From a virus, in IMG/VR virus record IMGVR_UViG_3300032265_001739, positions 1-21,805 of that record: a stretch of DNA of 21,805 bases; one strand, given 5' to 3'. The position numbers were made by a program, and so were the translations under genes. Every line of letters begins with the position of its first letter. Positions within the stretch are counted from its first letter, which is position 1. Shown here piece by piece: positions 5,686 through 12,718 of this stretch. The notes under the pieces are model-generated. The model had not been told where the DNA came from and searched no databases. It saw nothing but the letters and a program-made list of their open reading frames with translations.

Positions 5686-7133
5686 TCCTTTTCGGGATTG
5701 ATATTCTGTAGCATCTTACGCATCAAGGGTGCTTCTGATTTAGGTTTGGCTGCGGCAATCTTGCCAACACTGATACCCTGTGTGGGATCAATTTCTCCTG
5801 TTTCTGGATCCACTGTGCCTGTACTGACCACACTGGTTCTCTTGAATCCCGAGTATAAGTTATTGGACTGTGTTTTTTGTTGACTGAAAGATGACTCTTG
5901 TTCTTCTTCGCCTAGATCAGTGATACGCAGAGTATCCAAGTTAAACTCTAGTTCGACCTTTTGACCTACACCGCTGGAACTACGAGTTTTCATAAACTGT
6001 ATCTGATAGCGTCCGCGTTCTTTCATAGCCCTACTGGTAAAGATACCAATCACATTATCCGCTGTCATGATCTTTGACAAACCGCCCGAAATATGACTGT
6101 GATCAAACTCAATTTCCTCAACAGCACTACGATTTAACTGACTCGCTGTAACCGTGATACATTGTGTTTCCATTGCTAGATTTCGAATCTCTTCTGATAC
6201 ATATTTGTCTTTTACAAACAGATCGCTGGGCGATACCTTCACTGATAAAGGCATCATCAAATCGAGGTAATCTATTAATAAAACATCGGGTTTCACGCCT
6301 TTTTTGACCTGATATTCTTTCAAATAGGCTCGAATATCGTTACAATTTTTCCCCGAAGGCATATACTTAACTTGCAGGTTTCCTGCCTTTTTACCCAGCA
6401 TTTTAACCTTGAGTTCAACATCATCGATGCTCTTGAAAATCTCTCGGGTACCAATACCTGTGGTCATACTATCCAATCGCATGGCCACTAGTCCTTCGCT
6501 CAACTCAAATGTTAGGTATAGGACATTTAGTCCCTGTAGGGCCCAGTTAACGCCGAGATTAGCCAGGAACAAACTCTTACCACCGCCCGATCCTGCACAG
6601 AAAATATTCAACTCGCCACGATTAAATCCACCGTACAGCTTTTTATCAATGCTGGGCCATCCTGTTGAAATTTGTCCATTACCATCTTTCAATTTGGTCA
6701 AACGACTTTTGGGATCTTCAAAGTAATCTGTGCCCATGTCCTTATTCAAACTAATCTGGATAGCATCCTTAATCAGCTTTTCTACAGGGCCATAGTCACC
6801 CGCATCCAATAGGTCACTGCTTTTGATGATCGCTCGTTCTAGCCCCTTGTGTCGACTAAAAGTCTCAAACTCATCCATCAGCCAATCATAATTTTCCTTG
6901 GGCAGAGCAACAGGATTAAAGTCACTGTTAGTTGACACATTGACAATATTAGCCTCGGGCATGACCTTGTATTCATCAACATATTTGTTGATAAATTCTG
7001 CGGCGTCTCTTAGCTTTTGATCAAAGTTTTCAGGATCAAAAATGTTCTGTACTCGGATAAAAGTTTCCGCATCACTGAGAAACATTTCCAAATACAATTT
7101 CTGCATTTTATAGTCGTAGTTTGTTTTAGTCAT
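5682..7133 (-). CDS. 41: Replicative DNA helicase, T4 gp41/DnaB type
   Basis: 483 aa. The N-terminal 140 residues are helical, as in DnaB-type helicases. The RecA-like core starts at TGWPSIDKKLYGGF, with Walker A AGSGGGKS at 180-187 and Walker B DVLLIDYLDL at 283-292. The motif TASQLNR is at 329-335, and FMKTRSSSGVG at about 380-390 holds a candidate arginine finger, R384. This is a ring-shaped 5'-3' helicase that unwinds the fork and partners with the gp61 primase, whose gene lies directly upstream with an 8-base overlap. The C-terminal 70 residues are low in structure (Gln, Ser, Lys and Pro-rich), a probable flexible tail for partner binding. The ATG start is set by the primase overlap. Confidence 0.95.
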   Translation of the reverse strand: MTKTNYDYKMQKLYLEMFLSDAETFIRVQNIFDPENFDQKLRDAAEFINKYVDEYKVMPEANIVNVSTNSDFNPVALPKENYDWLMDEFETFSRHKGLERAIIKSSDLLDAGDYGPVEKLIKDAIQISLNKDMGTDYFEDPKSRLTKLKDGNGQISTGWPSIDKKLYGGFNRGELNIFCAGSGGGKSLFLANLGVNWALQGLNVLYLTFELSEGLVAMRLDSMTTGIGTREIFKSIDDVELKVKMLGKKAGNLQVKYMPSGKNCNDIRAYLKEYQVKKGVKPDVLLIDYLDLMMPLSVKVSPSDLFVKDKYVSEEIRNLAMETQCITVTASQLNRSAVEEIEFDHSHISGGLSKIMTADNVIGIFTSRAMKERGRYQIQFMKTRSSSGVGQKVELEFNLDTLRITDLGEEEQESSFSQQKTQSNNLYSGFKRTSVVSTGTVDPETGEIDPTQGISVGKIAAAKPKSEAPLMRKMLQNINPEKD

Positions 7134-8121
7134 CTATACCTTCAAGTTTTTTCTTAATTAGATTTATTTTTATCTCTCCCGAGACTCTATAGTGCAAGAT
7201 CGTGGCTAGCGCATAGAGCCTTCCATATCGTTTAACTGCATCGGCAACATCCTTGATATCATCACCCCAAGGAGGCAAACTGGCTGACCAATTATTCTTT
7301 ATCGCATACTTCAACAGTTGGGCACCGGGCTTGTCTCGATCAGGTACAATGATTACCTCTCGATTCAATGCGTTCAATCTCATGACCTGTACATCGCTGA
7401 TCTCATTATGCATCACAGCACAGCTATCAACTGCGACAGCATCAAACTGTCCTTCTACCACTATGACAAATTTTCTTTGATAATCTTGATGATCAATATT
7501 GAATACACACCCAGGTTGGCTATGTGTTAGATACTTTGGTTTGCCATCTTTGATCTTACGACCTGTGTAGCCTACTATTTTACCTTCGTGATAGAATGGT
7601 AGTATCACACGATCTCGATAACCTGGCTCCGGACTCCAAAACCAAGGATACCAATCTATGCTCATACCTCTACTGTCAATGTAGTCAATCACTGATAAGA
7701 AATCTGGTTCTACACAGCCTGTCATGGCCCATTCTTTGATACTCTTGGCACCTTCGGGCAAAGGCCTTTCTTCCAGATCAAATTTTAATTCTTTAACAAC
7801 CGGTGCCTGCTCATCCCTCAATCTAAGAGCAACTAGACCCAGTCTTCCAATTTCTAACTCTGTCATACCTAGCCAGCTGAACATCTGCTTGGTATTGTTG
7901 CTGAGTAAATTGCCCGGAGTCCATCCTGCCTTGAAGTTGCAGTTGAAACAGTTATATTGAAATCCGCCCTTTTGATTGGGCAGTATGCCACCACGCATGC
8001 GAGTATCTTGGCTGTTACCTCTATGATGACAGCAGACAGCATTGAACGAAATCCAGCCGCTGAGCGTAGACTTTCGTTTAGGTGGCAAGAGAGCCATCAC
8101 TGTTGCATAGATTTCATCCAT
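7126..8121 (-). CDS. 61: DNA primase, T4 gp61 type
   Basis: 331 aa. The N-terminal zinc-binding region has CCHH at 30-33 and CFNC at 58-61, matching the Cys-rich template-reading domain of DnaG/gp61 primases. The catalytic TOPRIM domain has FVIVVEGQFDAV at 218-229 with E223, and IIVPDRDKPG at 257-266 with D261 and D263, which bind metal. It makes RNA primers for lagging-strand synthesis and works with the gp41 helicase encoded just downstream. The length is close to the T4 protein (about 340 aa). A second ATG four bases into the sequence is out of frame. The stop overlaps the helicase ATG region by eight bases, indicating coupled translation. Confidence 0.93.
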   Translation of the reverse strand: MDEIYATVMALLPPKRKSTLSGWISFNAVCCHHRGNSQDTRMRGGILPNQKGGFQYNCFNCNFKAGWTPGNLLSNNTKQMFSWLGMTELEIGRLGLVALRLRDEQAPVVKELKFDLEERPLPEGAKSIKEWAMTGCVEPDFLSVIDYIDSRGMSIDWYPWFWSPEPGYRDRVILPFYHEGKIVGYTGRKIKDGKPKYLTHSQPGCVFNIDHQDYQRKFVIVVEGQFDAVAVDSCAVMHNEISDVQVMRLNALNREVIIVPDRDKPGAQLLKYAIKNNWSASLPPWGDDIKDVADAVKRYGRLYALATILHYRVSGEIKINLIKKKLEGIDD

Positions 8122-8130
8122 GCTACTAGT

Positions 8131-8970
8131 TTAACTTCTGTAAAGGACTTTGTCAAGCGACCCGTAGTATGCAGGGTTGTTATTGGTAGAATCAGTTGGG
8201 CCTTTGGCCGGAACAAACTTGAATCGCACATATGAATATATACCATTCCAATTTAAATAATCGACTCCTTTGAAGCCATTGTAGTTTAAAGTGGCAATGG
8301 TATAATAATTGTGCATATTGGTACTGTTGTCTAGTGTACCTTGTACATAGACTGTACCTTTGAAATTGGTCATGTAGATAGCCGCAGTATGCAGAGCTGT
8401 ATTAGCCTTAAACTCTGGATATGCATAGACGTCGCCGCTGGTAAATTCGTAGACCATACTGCCTTGGTTATACGAATGTTGAAAGCTGACTACTTCTTGA
8501 CTGGGCTTTAATACAGGATTGATATCTTCTAATAGTTGAAGTGTTCCTGCTATATTATAGTAGGTATTTGAGTATGCAGGCAAGTAAGTTCCGTCAGCGG
8601 GATCCTGATATTTGATACTGTACTGATAACTAGACTTTGGTAAATCTAATGTATCGCTTTCTGTTAGGATCAGTTCAGCTAGTCCCCGTAACCCTAGTGT
8701 TGATCCGTCATCAATTACTACCAGTTGTTTTTCCAACATCAACATTTGGTTGCTAGCATCAAACATACTGAACACAAATGTCTGTGTATTCGAAATAGGG
8801 ATACGCTTTTGATCGCTGTTTTTAAACTGCACACGGATCTTGTTTTTGATTCCTTTTTGTACTTTTAAATCGTTCTGATACATGACCCTATTGGCTCCCC
8901 TGGTGGTAAAATCCAAATCTAATATTACGTCGAGTTTATTAGAGTATAAATAGATTGGTAAAGTTTGCAT
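8131..8970 (-). CDS. Beta-rich protein, possible virion or baseplate component
   Basis: 279 aa. Nearly all of it is predicted beta strand, with many Tyr, Asn, Thr and Ser and few long helices. Residues 1-150 look like one sandwich domain: KLDVILDLDF, IRVQFKN, TFVFSMFDA, QLVVIDDG, SYQYSIKYQDPADGTY. This pattern recalls the N-terminal domain of phage baseplate upper proteins (BppU type). Residues from about 160 form a second sandwich (AAIYMTNFKGTVYVQGTLDN, then YSYVRFKFVPA), like a carbohydrate-binding or fibre domain. The assignment is structural inference only. No Shine-Dalgarno sequence is present, and AATAAATA lies five bases before the ATG, which fits late expression of a structural gene. 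The primase gene starts nine bases downstream. Confidence 0.5.
   Translation of the reverse strand: MQTLPIYLYSNKLDVILDLDFTTRGANRVMYQNDLKVQKGIKNKIRVQFKNSDQKRIPISNTQTFVFSMFDASNQMLMLEKQLVVIDDGSTLGLRGLAELILTESDTLDLPKSSYQYSIKYQDPADGTYLPAYSNTYYNIAGTLQLLEDINPVLKPSQEVVSFQHSYNQGSMVYEFTSGDVYAYPEFKANTALHTAAIYMTNFKGTVYVQGTLDNSTNMHNYYTIATLNYNGFKGVDYLNWNGIYSYVRFKFVPAKGPTDSTNNNPAYYGSLDKVLYRS
8945..8952 (+). promoter_or_regulatory. Perfect T4 late promoter octamer TATAAATA
   Basis: TATAAATA on the plus strand is identical to the T4 late (gp55-dependent) -10 element. It is 39 bases upstream of ATG 8992 and points towards it, lying inside the first codons of the divergent beta-rich gene. Confidence 0.6.
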
Positions 8971-8975
8971 AAGAG

Positions 8976-8983
8976 TATTTATT
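8976..8983 (-). promoter_or_regulatory. Late-promoter-like octamer AATAAATA (minus strand)
   Basis: On the minus strand AATAAATA ends five bases before the ATG of the beta-rich protein gene. The usual distance from a -10 element to the transcription start would place +1 on the A of that ATG. No Shine-Dalgarno sequence is present. Confidence 0.5.
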
Positions 8984-8991
8984 GAATAACA

Positions 8992-9366
8992 ATGTCATCA
9001 TCGAGTAGCTTCCAACAAAATCATCCATTCATCGCCTGCATTAAGTCTAACGACATAGAATATGTGGGCATCGTTGTCAACTTCGATGATTATGTGGTCA
9101 GCATGTATGATATCAGTATGATAAAAACAGATGTTGAAAAATCTAGATTTCTTGAGCTAGGTGAAGTTTGGTGGTGGGAAAGCAATCGTCGAATCCCTAT
9201 TAATATTTTTTTAAAACAGGACATGAGTCCGTTTAGATATACCATTAAGACATTTAACAGCAAGGATGTAGAGGTGGTGTTCGGACCTACAGTAAACCTC
9301 AGCGATATCGCAGAAAAGCGAATCAAACGCAAATCAATACAGTTAGTTAGAGCTGTTCGACGCTGA
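8992..9366 (+). CDS. Conserved-looking small protein of unknown function
   Basis: 124 aa. It opens with a Ser-rich stretch (SSSSS), then a beta-rich core: PFIACIKSNDIEYVGIVV, YVVSMYDISMI, an aromatic LGEVWWWESN at about 56-65, IPINIFLKQ, and a strand EVVFGPTVNL. The basic C-terminal helix is KRIKRKS...RAVRR. The core could be a small barrel, but I do not recognise a family. It is the only plus-strand gene between the primase region and the right edge, and has its own perfect TATAAATA octamer upstream. Its last 24 bases overlap the 3' end of the convergent DnaE-like gene. No strong Shine-Dalgarno sequence is visible. Confidence 0.6.
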   Translation: MSSSSSFQQNHPFIACIKSNDIEYVGIVVNFDDYVVSMYDISMIKTDVEKSRFLELGEVWWWESNRRIPINIFLKQDMSPFRYTIKTFNSKDVEVVFGPTVNLSDIAEKRIKRKSIQLVRAVRR

Positions 9367-9996
9367 CATCTTTTCGCAGATTAAATTCATCTGCACTACA
9401 ATCACATGCGCATAGGCAATGGCATGCGCTTTCTTAAAGTAGTACTCGTCATTCTCCGGCTTCGTCCATATCTCTGTCATCACCGAGTGCCAATCTTTCC
9501 CAATCAGATAGCGTTTGGCAGGGCGTATCATAGCCAAAACTGCCGCTAGTTGGGATATCGTTGTCGGTTTCATCTGACGTAATATAGCGCCATGTCCGTT
9601 GAGGTGAAATAGTAAATTGCTGAAATCGTCCTGCTCTAAAAGGTCCCATAGAGGTTCGGTCTCCATTAATTGTCTTAGATGTGTTTCATCTCGAACATCA
9701 TTGTACACACTGACATTCAAGAAATCTATTTTAAAATAGCCACGATCTTCTGCTTCCTTATAATCTAGGCTAGCAGTATTAGTTAATGGATTAACTGGGA
9801 TAGCAGTACAATATACGCCTGAATTGTGCTTTTTAAAAATGCCATCTTGATCGATCATGGCCGCAGGAGTATGCTCGATAATATCGAGTATTTTTGTCCT
9901 ATCGGCAAAGTCTATATCAATATCCGGCAATTCTAATCTCGTCGTATGATGGTGCGTAGTTACCCAAATGTTGCACAGTGATACCTGCGGCAACAT
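9343..9996 (-). CDS. Miniature DNA polymerase III alpha (DnaE)-like protein
   Basis: About 195-217 aa depending on the start. Motifs are collinear with the catalytic core of bacterial DnaE: LPDIDIDF (two metal-binding Asp), HNSGVYC, GYFKIDFLNV (third Asp), then LLFHLNGHGAI..MKPTTISQLAAVLAMIRP, which parallels the GVFQ..G.R..L..LKP..feDliA..ALyRPGP element. Last comes KKAHAIAYAHV, parallel to the FNKSHAxAYA element. DnaE is usually over 1,000 aa with PHP, fingers and OB domains; here only fragments of palm and fingers remain and the distances are shortened. Polymerase activity is doubtful; a regulatory or vestigial role is possible. The start is uncertain: ATG 9996 overlaps the kinase gene by 80 bases, while TTG 9930, just before LPDIDIDF with GAG upstream, overlaps by only 14. 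Confidence 0.7.
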   Translation of the reverse strand: MLPQVSLCNIWVTTHHHTTRLELPDIDIDFADRTKILDIIEHTPAAMIDQDGIFKKHNSGVYCTAIPVNPLTNTASLDYKEAEDRGYFKIDFLNVSVYNDVRDETHLRQLMETEPLWDLLEQDDFSNLLFHLNGHGAILRQMKPTTISQLAAVLAMIRPAKRYLIGKDWHSVMTEIWTKPENDEYYFKKAHAIAYAHVIVVQMNLICEKMSASNSSN

Positions 9997-10687
9997 TAGC
10001 AAATATTATAGCTTTTTTTATGTCATTTGTATATAGGTATTGGACAGTTAATGCGGATAGGAATGTATCACCTGCTCCACAGACATCTGTAACTTCTACC
10101 TTTTTGGTAGGATAAATCTCATCCCATAATCTAGCACCTTGACTGCCCAATGTGGTAATCACTCCGGAACACTCACTTGTGAGTTTACTATATTCTAATT
10201 CATTGATCTTGACCCAAGCGCCTTGGAATCGAGACAAGTCAGTTTTCTTTGTATCAATAAACACAGGACAGCTAACCCCGGCAATCACTTCTTCAATTAG
10301 CTCGTAGCTGACTGTACCTTTATTATAATCACTGATAACCACAGCATCATACATGTTAGGTATAGCTGTATCAAATTGGATAGGATCAGATTGCATGTCG
10401 TTATCAATTCTTACAATCTGTTGTTTGCTACGGCTATCAATCAATCTAGTTTTGACAGAAGTATCTCCAAACAGATAACTCACTTCACAGCCCAGTGCTT
10501 CTAGATTATCGAAAACATTACCGGCCATTCCACGACGTTCTTCCTTGTATCTAGGAACAAACACAGGAATAGGTGCTTCGGGGCTGATACGATCTACAGT
10601 ACCAAACTGATATACATCGGTACAGTTATCCCCGATTAATAATATCTTGAATGGTGTTTGTGGTTGAGTATTGTTCAATTCTGTCAT
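9917..10687 (-). CDS. PfkB-family sugar kinase, heptose-7-phosphate kinase (HldA/HldE N-domain) type
   Basis: 256 aa, shorter than the about 318-aa kinase domain of HldE. Family landmarks are ILLIGDNCTDVYQFG at about 15-29, RISPEAPIPVF at 33-43 (as in HldE, where this follows the DRxxxG strand), GMAGNVFDNLEALG at 53-66, a strand AVVISDYNKG at about 115-124, and the PfkB signature DVCGAGDTF at 201-209 with catalytic D207. It would phosphorylate D-glycero-D-manno-heptose 7-phosphate at C1. The gene overlaps the upstream adenylyltransferase by 62 bases: its N terminus and the conserved STTNTI end of that enzyme are read from the same DNA. The missing 60 residues are mostly from the middle. Another sugar substrate cannot be excluded. 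Confidence 0.8.
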   Translation of the reverse strand: MTELNNTQPQTPFKILLIGDNCTDVYQFGTVDRISPEAPIPVFVPRYKEERRGMAGNVFDNLEALGCEVSYLFGDTSVKTRLIDSRSKQQIVRIDNDMQSDPIQFDTAIPNMYDAVVISDYNKGTVSYELIEEVIAGVSCPVFIDTKKTDLSRFQGAWVKINELEYSKLTSECSGVITTLGSQGARLWDEIYPTKKVEVTDVCGAGDTFLSALTVQYLYTNDIKKAIIFANVAAGITVQHLGNYAPSYDEIRIAGY

Positions 10688-11027
10688 AGTAAATTACTTT
10701 ATCGCAATATTGATGTGCTGTTGATTTACGATCTTTTTTCCAATCGCTGCCTTTTACATAGATGTCGGGCTGATATTTTTTCATCAGTTCGATCAGTTCT
10801 TCTGTGCTGTCAAAGAAATAAACTGTATCTACACAGCGCAGACTTTCTAACATGAATCGTCTGTCGTTTTGATTATTGACGGGACGAGTAGGTCCTTTTA
10901 ATTCTGTTACACGGCGATCAGTATCTATTGCTACTAGCAGATGATGCCCGAGACTCTTGGCATACTGTAACATCTGAAGATGTCCTCTATGCAAGATATC
11001 GAATGTTCCATTAACCATTACCTTCAT
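10626..11027 (-). CDS. hldC: Heptose-1-phosphate adenylyltransferase (HldC/HldE C-domain)
   Basis: 133 aa, the normal length of the RfaE2 domain. NGTFDILHRGHL at 6-17 is the nucleotidyltransferase motif with H13 and H16. KGPTRPVNNQNDRR at about 44-57, the DTVYFFD strand, the DIYVKGSDWK segment and the C-terminal STTNTI all match the HldE adenylyltransferase domain. It joins AMP from ATP to D-glycero-beta-D-manno-heptose 1-phosphate; a GTP-using HddC-type preference cannot be excluded. In many bacteria this domain is fused behind the kinase; here it is a separate gene placed in front of it. Its ATG overlaps the epimerase stop by four bases (ATGA), so the three genes are translationally linked. 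Confidence 0.9.
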   Translation of the reverse strand: MKVMVNGTFDILHRGHLQMLQYAKSLGHHLLVAIDTDRRVTELKGPTRPVNNQNDRRFMLESLRCVDTVYFFDSTEELIELMKKYQPDIYVKGSDWKKDRKSTAHQYCDKVIYYDRIEQYSTTNTIQDIINRG

Positions 11028-11791
11028 GGATAGTGCTTTCTTAATCGAGTCACATCTGCACAGGTGTAGGTTTGATATTGGTTTTTAACTGCATCGGGCA
11101 TGGGAATATATTCAATACGGGCATTATACATGGCCGCATACAAATCTGCAACTTCTTGGAAGCTCATAGTTTCACCAGTTCCGACATTCCATAATCCGCT
11201 TTCGTATACATCAAAAAACTTTCTATGAACTTCGCATACAGTTTCTACAGGAACAAAATCTCTTAGATAATTTTCACTACCTTCAAATAGTTTAATTACT
11301 CTCGTTTCTTTTGCCTGACGTTCGAACTGTGTAAATGGACTTGCCTGATTACCCTTGTGTTCTTCGTGGGGACCATAGACATTGAAGTATCTGAACCCTT
11401 GTACAAATATGCCGGGCCAGTTACCTTCAGCGACATATTTGTCAAAGAGATATTTGGTCCACGCATAGGGGCTTAGAGGATCTACGGGTGCAGTTTCTTT
11501 AAAATTTGTTTTTAAACCGTAGACACTGGCACTGCTGGCATATTGAAAGTTAACACCTTTTTCTCGGCATTGATGCAACAACCATACACTGAAATCATAA
11601 TTCTGTTCCATTATCTTTTCAATGTTGCGTTCTGTAGTAGAGCTAATAGCACCTAGATGTATGACCCAATCGAGGCCTGTGACATCAGGGTATGTTTCGC
11701 CCCATTCGAAAAATTTTAAATCATGGTCAGACAGATGCTGGATCATATTTTGACCTACGAAACCTCTATCTCCTGTGATTAAAATTCTCAT
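11024..11791 (-). CDS. hldD: ADP-L-glycero-D-manno-heptose-6-epimerase (HldD)
   Basis: 255 aa from ATG 11791, which overlaps the preceding stop as TGATG; a TTG just upstream is less likely. It is a short-chain dehydrogenase fold with the NAD(P)-binding ILITGDRGFVGQN at 3-15 and HLGAISSTTE at 45-54, the HldD-specific Ser/Thr-rich segment. The catalytic pair is Y109/K113 in YAWTK, with SSASVYG at 86-92. GFRYFNVYGPHEEHKGNQAS at 132-151 is also characteristic of HldD. It inverts C6 of ADP-heptose to give the form used in lipopolysaccharide core. It is about 55 residues shorter than the E. coli enzyme. It leads a tight hldD-hldC-kinase cluster. Confidence 0.9.
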   Translation of the reverse strand: MRILITGDRGFVGQNMIQHLSDHDLKFFEWGETYPDVTGLDWVIHLGAISSTTERNIEKIMEQNYDFSVWLLHQCREKGVNFQYASSASVYGLKTNFKETAPVDPLSPYAWTKYLFDKYVAEGNWPGIFVQGFRYFNVYGPHEEHKGNQASPFTQFERQAKETRVIKLFEGSENYLRDFVPVETVCEVHRKFFDVYESGLWNVGTGETMSFQEVADLYAAMYNARIEYIPMPDAVKNQYQTYTCADVTRLRKHYP

Positions 11792-12018
11792 CAAATAACT
11801 CTACCTAGGCCTAACCAAATTAATTTATCCAACTCGTCTTGATAATCATGATTACCTAGCCTGCGCTTGAGCCAGATTTTCTCAAGTAACTCTTTAGAGT
11901 CGTCTGAACCTTCTACTGGTAGTGAACTGCGACTTGCTAATTCGTCAAGTAGATCCTCAGTATCAAACTCACTTAGATCAACATCTACTTCTACTTCTGT
12001 GTAAATTGTTTTATACAT
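11791..12018 (-). CDS. Small acidic protein of unknown function
   Basis: 75 aa. An upstream start at 12090 would overlap the cupin gene by 71 bases and lacks support, while ATG 12018 has AAAGG at good spacing and starts two bases after the cupin stop. The protein begins MYKTIYTEVEVDVDLSEFDTEDLLDELASR, an alternating acidic strand and a helix, followed by a second helix near the C terminus (LLEKIWLKRR). Small phage proteins with a VDVDLSEFD-like start are common in my experience but have no known role. It lies between the cupin and the epimerase and is probably translated from the same mRNA. Confidence 0.6.
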   Translation of the reverse strand: MYKTIYTEVEVDVDLSEFDTEDLLDELASRSSLPVEGSDDSKELLEKIWLKRRLGNHDYQDELDKLIWLGLGRVI

Positions 12019-12019
12019 A

Positions 12020-12382
12020 TTAACCTTTCTGGCTGTCGCCTTTTGCCACACGATAGTTGTCTTCAACTGAATCGGGGGTGCTAACTTCAATTAGGGCACC
12101 TTCCTCGATGCAGATAACCTGATGAGGAAATAACGGAGGATTGTGCCATACATCGCCCTTTCTAATGAATTGACTGCCTTGACTAGCATCTTTGGTATTA
12201 ATAAATTTAACTTCAAACACCCCCTCTAGTACAAACCATGTCTCATCTTTTTCACTATGGAAGTGCATACTAAATTTTGCATCTTTATTGAACTTTAGTA
12301 TCTTACCACAGTACTTGTCATTAGAGGCAAAAATAAATTCATGCCCCCAACCTTTTTCTACGAACCCATTTAATCTTGTCAT
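12020..12382 (-). CDS. Cupin-fold protein, possible sugar isomerase or epimerase
   Basis: 120 aa, a single cupin barrel. The metal site is MHFHSEKDETWFVLEG at 39-54, with H40, H42 and E47, plus H87 in PLFPHQV. The N-terminal KGWGHEFIF and the GDVWHNPP turn resemble the C-terminal domain of type II mannose-6-phosphate isomerase/GDP-mannose pyrophosphorylase. Its position two genes upstream of hldD suggests a step in supplying or modifying the heptose or another sugar. No GmhA (sedoheptulose-7-phosphate isomerase) gene is visible, and whether this cupin could fill that gap is speculation. GGAG precedes the ATG. Confidence 0.75.
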   Translation of the reverse strand: MTRLNGFVEKGWGHEFIFASNDKYCGKILKFNKDAKFSMHFHSEKDETWFVLEGVFEVKFINTKDASQGSQFIRKGDVWHNPPLFPHQVICIEEGALIEVSTPDSVEDNYRVAKGDSQKG

Positions 12383-12718
12383 TTAATAATCTCCACCACA
12401 CATCTTTAATAATAGTTGATATTGCTCCCATGCTTTCTTTACAGCTGGAACATTGTTGCGTATTTCTATCTCTTTGTATATATTCGATGTAGCCGCAATC
12501 CTCAGTAGATCTGATAAGTTCTCTTCCGGTAAATGTATTGCAACTGCTTTTACATCTTCAATTTCAAGTTCTGGACGAAGCCCTCGATCCTCATACCCGA
12601 TGGTATAGGCTACATCTTTCCACCATGTATCGGGCAAAGGTTTTGTTCTACGAAATCGTCGAGGGCTATCTTCGATAATAGCCTGAAAACTTTCACAAAA
12701 TCTAGCCTTATTACTCAA
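12383..12718 (-). CDS. Unknown phage protein, TTG start
   Basis: 111 aa from TTG 12718. A start at 12814 would overlap the zinc-finger gene by 104 bases; TTG 12718 lies in TTGAGTAA, overlapping that gene's stop by eight bases, with ACAGGA directly upstream. The protein is helical and charged: a first segment with SPRRFRRTKPLPDTWWKDV, then EIEDVKAVAIHLPEE, and two C-terminal helices ending KMCGGDY. I recognise no family. It sits in the replication block between the zinc-finger gene and the cupin, with no gap to either, so a DNA-related role is possible but not shown. Confidence 0.6.
   Translation of the reverse strand: MSNKARFCESFQAIIEDSPRRFRRTKPLPDTWWKDVAYTIGYEDRGLRPELEIEDVKAVAIHLPEENLSDLLRIAATSNIYKEIEIRNNVPAVKKAWEQYQLLLKMCGGDY

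Noticed and set aside
9343-10002. Reading the DnaE-like gene as a broken fragment of a longer polymerase gene
   Set aside because: No further DnaE motifs are seen in other frames on either side, and neighbouring kinase and plus-strand genes leave no room.
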